From assembly GCA_024642705.1 (NCBI GenBank), contig JAHEAQ010000034.1:1-44848 (forward strand): a DNA stretch of 44,848 nt. The letters run 5' to 3'. Below the pieces are notes generated by a model. The model had not been told where the DNA came from and did not search any database. It saw only the letters and a program-made list of their open reading frames with translations. This stretch comes from Bacteroidota bacterium (GTDB lineage: Bacteria; Bacteroidota; Bacteroidia; Chitinophagales; Saprospiraceae). A program made the translations under genes and the position numbers. The number at the start of each line of letters is the position of its first letter. Within the stretch, counting starts at the first letter, position 1. Shown here one piece after another: positions 36,733 to 41,915 of the stretch.

Positions 36733-37626
36733 ATGTATAACGACAGAACATATCCAGCTTTAAGTCTGAAAGACAAAATAGCAGATTATGGTTTGCTTAT
36801 AAAGTTTAAGCTAAGCTTGACAGTTGTTTTTTCTGCGGTTATGTCATATTTAATTGTTGGTGGATCAAATGTGAATTTTATTGGAACATTAGCGTTGTTT
36901 ATTGGAGGGATGTTGGTAACCGGAGCTGCAAATGCATTGAATCAAGTTCTTGAAAAAGACTATGATGGTTTGATGGAAAGAACTAAAAATAGGCCAGTAG
37001 TAACTGGAAGAATGTCACCTTCTGAAGCTGTTTTAGCAGCTGGTTTGATGTGCCTTGTTGGAATTACAATTTTGGGTACATTCAATGCATTAACTGCTTT
37101 TTTGGGAATGCTTTCTTTGGTGTTGTATTCTTTTTTATATACGCCATTGAAAAGATTTTCATCTGTTGCTATTCTTATTGGTACTTTACCTGGAGCATTG
37201 CCAGTTCTAATTGGTGCGGTTGCAATTCAAGGAAGTATTAGTTCATTGGCAATTGTGTTATTCATTATACAAGTATTATGGCAGCTGCCACATTTTTTTG
37301 CTATTGGGTGGTTAGGATTTGACGATTACCAAAAAGCAGGATACAAAATGCTTCCAGTGAAAGATCAAAAATTAGATCCTAAAATTGGATTATTGTCGTT
37401 TTTTACTGCATTACCATTAATATTGATTGGTTTTGCTCCATTGATGATTAGCGGAATTAATTTAATTGCATGTGTTCTTGTTGGTTTGACTGGTATTGTA
37501 TATTCGGCTTTTGCTTGGAAATTTTATATTAATGCAGATAGAGCTTCTGCTTTAAAATTAATGTTTTGCTCATTCTTTTATTTACCAATTATATTATTCA
37601 GTTACTATATTGGTTCTATAACTTAA
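36733..37626 (+). CDS. ctaB: protoheme IX farnesyltransferase (heme O synthase)
   Basis: Inner-membrane UbiA-family prenyltransferase that adds a farnesyl group to heme b to make heme O, precursor of heme a for the oxidase encoded around it. 297 residues, about nine helices. The prenyl-diphosphate-binding motif NALNQVLEKDYDGLMERT (from about residue 72) carries the Asp pair, followed by KNRPVVTGRMS; the second loop motif LGFDDYQKAGYKMLPV is near 194. Located between subunit I and the first subunit III, 4 bases from the latter. The next enzyme, heme A synthase (ctaA), is not in the window. Confidence 0.96.
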   Translation: MYNDRTYPALSLKDKIADYGLLIKFKLSLTVVFSAVMSYLIVGGSNVNFIGTLALFIGGMLVTGAANALNQVLEKDYDGLMERTKNRPVVTGRMSPSEAVLAAGLMCLVGITILGTFNALTAFLGMLSLVLYSFLYTPLKRFSSVAILIGTLPGALPVLIGAVAIQGSISSLAIVLFIIQVLWQLPHFFAIGWLGFDDYQKAGYKMLPVKDQKLDPKIGLLSFFTALPLILIGFAPLMISGINLIACVLVGLTGIVYSAFAWKFYINADRASALKLMFCSFFYLPIILFSYYIGSIT

Positions 37627-37630
37627 ATAA

Positions 37631-38206
37631 ATGGATGCAAGTTTAAAAAACAATTACGGAAATAAAATAAATCCCCAGCTTTTTGGCCTTTGGATTGCTA
37701 TGGGTAGCATCATTATGATGTTCGGTGCATTTACAAGTGCCTATATAGTGCGTCAAGCTGCTGGAAATTGGCTTGAATTTAGACTTCCAGATTTGTTTAT
37801 TTTTAGTACAGTTATTATACTTATCAGTAGCATAACTTTACAGGTTTCTTATAATGCATTTAAACAAAAGAAAGAATTACTTTATAAATTAGGTCTTTTA
37901 ATTAGTTTTTTATTAGGACTTACATTTTTAATTTTACAATATAAAGCTTGGACTGAATTATTTGGAATAGGTGTGGATATGAAGGTAAATCCTTCAAGTT
38001 CATTTCTATATGTTATTACTGCAGTACATGCATTACACATAATAGGTGGAATTGCAGCTCTTATGGTTGCTATTACACACGCATTTACGTTGCCATTTTT
38101 CTATTCAAAGCAGAGAAAAATGAGGTTTCAATTGGTACTTCATTACTGGCATTTCGTGGATTTATTATGGGTGTATTTGTTTTTATTTTTATTATTGACT
38201 CGATAA
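37631..38206 (+). CDS. coxC: cytochrome c oxidase subunit III, short form
   Basis: A 191-residue, five-helix subunit III of the heme-copper oxidase. Features: FGLWIAMGSIIMMFGAFTSAY near residue 18 and the C-terminal LHYWHFVDLLWVYLFLFLL, which is the family hallmark with the conserved His and Asp. It lacks the first two helices of the mitochondrial type, as is usual for bacterial short forms. It follows ctaB by 4 bases and precedes a second, longer subunit III gene by 21 bases. Confidence 0.92.
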   Translation: MDASLKNNYGNKINPQLFGLWIAMGSIIMMFGAFTSAYIVRQAAGNWLEFRLPDLFIFSTVIILISSITLQVSYNAFKQKKELLYKLGLLISFLLGLTFLILQYKAWTELFGIGVDMKVNPSSSFLYVITAVHALHIIGGIAALMVAITHAFTLPFFYSKQRKMRFQLVLHYWHFVDLLWVYLFLFLLLTR

Positions 38207-38227
38207 TTAACTATTTAGACTATAGAT

Positions 38228-39238
38228 ATGGCAACAGAAACAGTCGTTCATCACGATATAGAAAATGATAGCAAAGAATGGGATGGTGGAAAATCACCTT
38301 TCAAAATCAGTTATGGCAAACTGATGATGTGGTATTTCTTATTATCAGATGCTTTTACTTTTTCAGGATTTCTTATTGCATATGGTGCATTAAGATTTAG
38401 TATGCCTACTTGGCCTGTTCCTGACTTTGTTTTTAAAACAGCACCATTTAATAATTTGGGTTTTGGCCATGGAGTTAACATGCCTTTAATTTTTGTTACT
38501 TTCATGTCATTTCTTTTAATTATAAGTTCCGTTACGATGGTTCGAGCAGTTCAAGAAGGTCACAGAGAGAATCGAAAAGGAGTTGTATTTTGGATGATTC
38601 TTACCATTTTTGGTGGTCTTGGATTTCTTGGTTGTCAAGCTTGGGAATGGACGAATTTAATCGGAACAGAACATATGACAATGACTGTTGATCCATTTGG
38701 TACGCATTCTGAGGCTGGAGCTTATTTGAACGAAGATGGTTCTGTTTCTGATGAAACTTTCCAAGCTGGATCTCCGTACATTTTACACAAAGTAGCAAAC
38801 AATCATGGAAATGAAGATCATTCAGCATCTGGACATGAAGAAAATGCTTCAGAAGAACATAGTGCAGAAGGCCATGGAGAAGAACATGGTTTCACACCAG
38901 CACATACTGAACCAGGAGATTATGCTGGATATACCATTTCAGATAGAGGATATATCCAAAGGAAATACGTAGTTTCTGAAGGGCAGTATGAGGGACAGAT
39001 CAAAACTTCAGCTTTTGGACCAAAAGCATTCGGTGCATTATTCTTTTTTATTACTGGATTTCACGGTTTTCACGTATTCTCAGGGGTTTTATTTTTATTA
39101 ATCATAATGTTAAACGCGGCAAGTGGTGTGTATGTTAATAGAAAAAATGGTTATGAAATGGTGGAGAAAATTGGGTTGTATTGGCACTTTGTAGATTTAG
39201 TATGGGTGTTTGTATTTTTAGTATTTTATTTATTGTAA
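38228..39238 (+). CDS. cytochrome c oxidase subunit III, long form with His-rich insertion
   Basis: A second subunit III, 336 residues. The family ends are conserved: LMMWYFLLSDAFTFSGFLIAYG near residue 33 and a terminal GLYWHFVDLVWVFVFLVFYLL. Between the third and fourth helices there is a hydrophilic insertion of about 100 residues (about 155-260), with a His/Glu-rich core at about 192-228 (motifs such as HGNEDHS and EGHGEEHG), whereas the 191-residue paralogue just upstream has none. Two adjacent subunit III genes are common in this phylum; whether both enter the complex is unknown. The next gene is 23 bases away. Confidence 0.92.
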   Translation: MATETVVHHDIENDSKEWDGGKSPFKISYGKLMMWYFLLSDAFTFSGFLIAYGALRFSMPTWPVPDFVFKTAPFNNLGFGHGVNMPLIFVTFMSFLLIISSVTMVRAVQEGHRENRKGVVFWMILTIFGGLGFLGCQAWEWTNLIGTEHMTMTVDPFGTHSEAGAYLNEDGSVSDETFQAGSPYILHKVANNHGNEDHSASGHEENASEEHSAEGHGEEHGFTPAHTEPGDYAGYTISDRGYIQRKYVVSEGQYEGQIKTSAFGPKAFGALFFFITGFHGFHVFSGVLFLLIIMLNAASGVYVNRKNGYEMVEKIGLYWHFVDLVWVFVFLVFYLL

Positions 39239-39261
39239 AAGATTAAATTCAGAAATATATT

Positions 39262-39687
39262 ATGGGACATTTGAGTTACGAAGATTCGAAAAAAGCAGTT
39301 TTCAGAGGTTTATTTCTTTTGGGAGCAGTTACCTTAGTAGAAGTATTATTTTCATTGTTCGGCAAAGGACACATTATTAGTGGAGTACATGAATATAAAG
39401 CTGTTGTAATAATAGTTTCACTTTTAATATTAATTCTTTCAGTTTATAAAGCATATTTTATCATCTATGAGTTTATGCATATGAGATATGAAATGCCTGC
39501 GTTGTCAAAAACTGTGCTTTTACCAATGGTACTTTTAGTTTGGGCAATAATAGCTTTTTTCTATGAAGGAAATGATTGGAATAAAAGAAGGACTTTGATA
39601 GAAAATAAAAATAATGAGTCCGTTGAAAAGACTAAACCTCAAATTGGGATGGATGTTAAAATTCTAAAAGAAGAAGATTTTCAATAA
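39262..39687 (+). CDS. cytochrome c oxidase subunit IV family protein
   Basis: A 141-residue small oxidase subunit with three membrane helices (about 13-31, 44-67, 82-101) and a charged C-terminal tail. The HMRYEMPAL segment between the second and third helix and the position directly after subunit III match the bacterial subunit IV family. Probably stabilises the oxidase. Last gene of the operon; the terminator starts 8 bases after its stop codon. Confidence 0.88.
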   Translation: MGHLSYEDSKKAVFRGLFLLGAVTLVEVLFSLFGKGHIISGVHEYKAVVIIVSLLILILSVYKAYFIIYEFMHMRYEMPALSKTVLLPMVLLVWAIIAFFYEGNDWNKRRTLIENKNNESVEKTKPQIGMDVKILKEEDFQ

Positions 39688-39694
39688 AATATAT

Positions 39695-39723
39695 AAAGGC
39701 CATTCAAAAAGATGGCCTTTTTT
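39695..39723 (+). terminator. strong rho-independent terminator ending the respiratory operon
   Basis: AAAGGCCAT pairs perfectly with ATGGCCTTT around an 8-base loop, followed on the plus strand by a T run (39718-39723). It begins 8 bases after the stop of the subunit IV gene and closes the actA-subunit IV operon. The AT-rich flank also gives a T run on the minus strand, but no minus-strand gene lies near enough to use it. Confidence 0.9.
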
Positions 39724-39745
39724 GATTATGTTAAAACTTTTATGA

Positions 39746-40291
39746 ATGAAATCAATTAGAATAATAGCAGTACTTTTTTTGCTTATTATTTTCCCCCTAA
39801 TAAGCTATTTGTACATTCGTTCCGGATATTTTTATAGATTAAATGCCTTAAAATCTTTAGAACCTAAAACAGAGATTTCTAAATTTGATTATTCAAGTTT
39901 TAGTGAAAATGAACAATTCAATTTGAGTAATATTAAAGGGCATTTAACTTTATTGTATAATCTTGAGAATGAAAATGCAATAGGTATGATTACTCCAATG
40001 TTTCAAGAATATTCGCATAGGTCTGAATTTCAAATGTTTGGTTTTGGCATGGATTCTACAAAAATTTCTAAATATCTAGAAAATAAAATTATTCCAAATA
40101 AGCAATGGAACATTGTCAAGGAACAATATAGATGGGATAAAGAAGTCACACTAATCGATACTTCCGGGATGGTAAGGAATTATTATAATTTTGATAGCAA
40201 TGACTTTAAACTACTCGGTCAACATATTCCAATTGTAATGCCGCGAGTTAAAGAACAAGATATTATGATGAAAGGTCAAAAAAATAATTAG
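39746..40291 (+). CDS. SCO-like thioredoxin-fold membrane protein lacking cysteines
   Basis: A 181-residue protein with an N-terminal membrane anchor (about 5-25) and a periplasmic domain. Its place after the oxidase genes and before DUF420 is where SCO copper chaperones usually lie in Bacteroidota. The segment EVTLIDTSGMVRNYYNFDS near residue 135 matches the late SCO strand (LIDKEGxIRxYYxG). Yet the protein has no Cys at all, so the CxxxC copper/thiol site is missing; the strand that should carry it reads HLTLLYNLENENAIG. I infer a degenerate SCO homologue with a structural or non-copper role. It abuts the next gene exactly and probably forms a two-gene unit with it, after the operon terminator. 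Confidence 0.7.
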   Translation: MKSIRIIAVLFLLIIFPLISYLYIRSGYFYRLNALKSLEPKTEISKFDYSSFSENEQFNLSNIKGHLTLLYNLENENAIGMITPMFQEYSHRSEFQMFGFGMDSTKISKYLENKIIPNKQWNIVKEQYRWDKEVTLIDTSGMVRNYYNFDSNDFKLLGQHIPIVMPRVKEQDIMMKGQKNN

Positions 40292-40822
40292 ATGAAAGGT
40301 CCTAATTTCGCTTTAGCAAAGAAACTAAATATAGCAGCATACATTATATCAATTTTAGTCTTATTGCTTGTTTTGATGATGAGGCGAATTAAAATTGATA
40401 CAAATATTGATTTTGGCTTTTTACCAGCATTACACAGCTCATTGAATGCTCTTACTGCTATTTTATTACTTTTCGCTCTTTATTTTATTAAAAGCAAGAA
40501 TATAATAATGCATCGTAAATTGATGTTTTCTGCCATGATAGCGTCATGTTTATTTTTATTATCTTATGTTACTTATCATCTCACTACACCAGAGACCAAT
40601 TATTGTGCAGAAGGAAATATTAGAATTCTTTATTTTATTTTATTGATTTCCCACGTCATTTTAGCTGCGGTTATTTTTCCTTTTATACTTTTTACTTTTA
40701 TTAAAGGATTTACCAACCAAGTTGAGAAGCATAAGAAAATGGCTAGATGGGTATATCCTTTTTGGCTTTATGTGGCGATCACGGGGCCTATTTTATATTT
40801 GATGTTAAGACCTTGCTATTGA
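40292..40822 (+). CDS. DUF420 (YozB/CtaM-type) membrane protein
   Basis: A 176-residue membrane protein with about five helices and conserved histidines: ALHSSLNALTA (about 50), MHRKLM (about 70), TYHLTTPE (about 91) and ISHVILAAVIFP (about 114). These fit DUF420, the family of Bacillus YozB and Staphylococcus CtaM; CtaM is required to mature an aa3-type quinol oxidase. Here it lies just after an aa3-type oxidase operon, so a role in heme A or copper centre assembly is a sound inference. It starts on the base after the SCO-like gene ends, so the two should be coupled. It is convergent with the CPMC protein gene. Confidence 0.88.
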   Translation: MKGPNFALAKKLNIAAYIISILVLLLVLMMRRIKIDTNIDFGFLPALHSSLNALTAILLLFALYFIKSKNIIMHRKLMFSAMIASCLFLLSYVTYHLTTPETNYCAEGNIRILYFILLISHVILAAVIFPFILFTFIKGFTNQVEKHKKMARWVYPFWLYVAITGPILYLMLRPCY

Positions 40823-40869
40823 ATGCAAATTCAAATTCAGAGTGGAATACTGAATAAAAATTAAAAAGA

Positions 40870-41127
40870 TTAAATCAAATCATCTTCCTCAAAATCCTGT
40901 TTTTTTCGGTTTTTATACCATATAAATCCTAATGAGGCTACTAATAGATAGGGAATGCTAAGAATGTATAATATTCCTGTATTAAGTCCTTTACCTGCAG
41001 AGCCGCCGTGCTGCAAATTAGACTCTGCAGTCATTCTGCACATTGGACATTGTGCATTCATTTCTGGAATATTCATGAATATTACAAGAATGAAAACCAA
41101 AATGAAAATTGAAATTATATTTTTCAT
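40870..41127 (-). CDS. small exported membrane protein with CPMC motif
   Basis: An 85-residue protein with a signal peptide (about 1-25, ending MNAQ), then Cys27-Pro-Met-Cys30, a hydrophilic MTAESNLQHGGSAGKGLN stretch, one membrane helix (about 49-68) and a charged cytoplasmic tail. CPMC next to the cleavage site could bind copper or act as a redox pair on the periplasmic side. I recall similar short proteins beside ACIII/oxidase loci of other Bacteroidota, but no characterised function. Its place, convergent to the DUF420 gene and close to the oxidase operon, fits an accessory role. No ribosome-binding site stands out. Confidence 0.8.
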   Translation of the reverse strand: MKNIISIFILVFILVIFMNIPEMNAQCPMCRMTAESNLQHGGSAGKGLNTGILYILSIPYLLVASLGFIWYKNRKKQDFEEDDLI

Positions 41128-41189
41128 TATGCAAAGATAACGATTGATTTTGAAGGTGTAAAGAATATTTAAAATATATCTCTTTAAAA

Positions 41190-41295
41190 TTAAAAAGATC
41201 GCTTCAACTTTTTGAAGCGATCTGGTTATTTAACATAAACTTCTACAATTTATTTTTAGCCCAATAAAATGAACTAAAAAATTATGTTTATAACC
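41190..41295 (-). ncRNA. candidate structured RNA ending in an orphan terminator
   Basis: On the minus strand, GGTTAT/ATAACC and ATGTT/AACAT arms (41282-41295 with 41224-41238, one bulge) form a stem over a 43-base loop. Immediately after comes a perfect 12-bp hairpin (41223-41212 with 41207-41196, loop of 4) followed by TTTTTAATTTT. That is an intrinsic terminator with no protein gene upstream of it on that strand. Either a small RNA ends here, or it is an attenuator in the leader of the CPMC protein gene, whose start is 69 bases further on. No promoter for it was recognised. Confidence 0.4.
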
Positions 41296-41673
41296 GAAAC
41301 CCAAAGAAAAACCTCTATTTTTTTATATGGTGCATTTCAATTGTTGTTAAATTCTTTGATATTTCTAATCCAACGATCTATTCATTTATAATTTTGCTTT
41401 TGAAACAACATAAAGAACTTCTTAAACTTATGCTTAATTCTTATAAATTCTTCAATTGCATTTTCATAACTATAACTATTAATAAGACGTTTTTTATTTT
41501 GGAAAGTTTTGTTAATAGATGTTAATCTTTGTTAAAGTAAAATTAATTGAGCAAGACTTGTCCTAAGCTAACTAAAGAAATTATTTAAATTCTATTAATT
41601 TCTTCAAAATGCGATATTTTATTTTAAATAAATTCTAAAGAAGCAATAAGATAAATATTGGAATGTTATTTGT

Positions 41674-41799
41674 TGTATCCAACCTATGTGATTTTGAATC
41701 AAATTCTCAAAAATCGTGATTATACTATTTTGAAAAATGTCATATATGGCACATTGCACCTTTAAATAAATTTTTATCACGACATTTTGGTAGGATACA
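41674..41799. repeat. nested inverted repeats upstream of the metalloprotease gene
   Basis: TGTATCC (41674-41680) pairs with GGATACA (41793-41799), and inside it TCGTGAT (41714-41720) pairs with ATCACGA (41776-41782). An alternative pair AAAATGTC (41734-41741) with GACATTTT (41781-41788) overlaps the second. Between them, TGTCATATATGGCA is self-complementary if G-U pairs are allowed. Could be operator sites or a folded leader. Confidence 0.4.
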
Positions 41800-41878
41800 C
41801 CTGAAAATTGTGTCTTTATTGTGGAATATGTGGTCTCAAAAAAATATTAATATTTTAATTAGTTCATGCTTCAAAAAT

Positions 41879-41886
41879 TATTTTTG
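41879..41886 (+). promoter_or_regulatory. candidate -7 element before the metalloprotease gene
   Basis: TATTTTTG matches TAnnTTTG and ends 29 bases before the ATG at 41916. The expected TTTG at about -33 is replaced by a T-rich stretch without a G (around 41851-41860), so support is partial. Confidence 0.4.
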
Positions 41887-41915
41887 AAATGTGAAGAAAC
41901 AAACATTTAGGTGCA

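Larger units (their letters stand above)
41128..41915. other. 788-base gene-free region with several inverted repeats
   Basis: No credible ORF, tRNA or rRNA is seen on either strand. It holds, in order: a perfect 12-bp hairpin with a minus-strand T tract (41196-41223) stacked on a longer stem (41224-41238 with 41282-41295); a 9-bp AT-rich hairpin (41575-41583 with 41596-41604); nested inverted repeats (41674-41799); a 10-base stretch (41752-41761) complementary to the start of the next gene; and a -7 promoter box (41879-41886). These are listed separately where they can be defended. Confidence 0.6.

Noticed and set aside
40823-40869. Hairpin ATTCAG/CTGAAT between DUF420 and the CPMC gene as a bidirectional terminator
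   Set aside because: Six-base AT-rich stem with no T run on the plus strand and a broken one on the minus strand.
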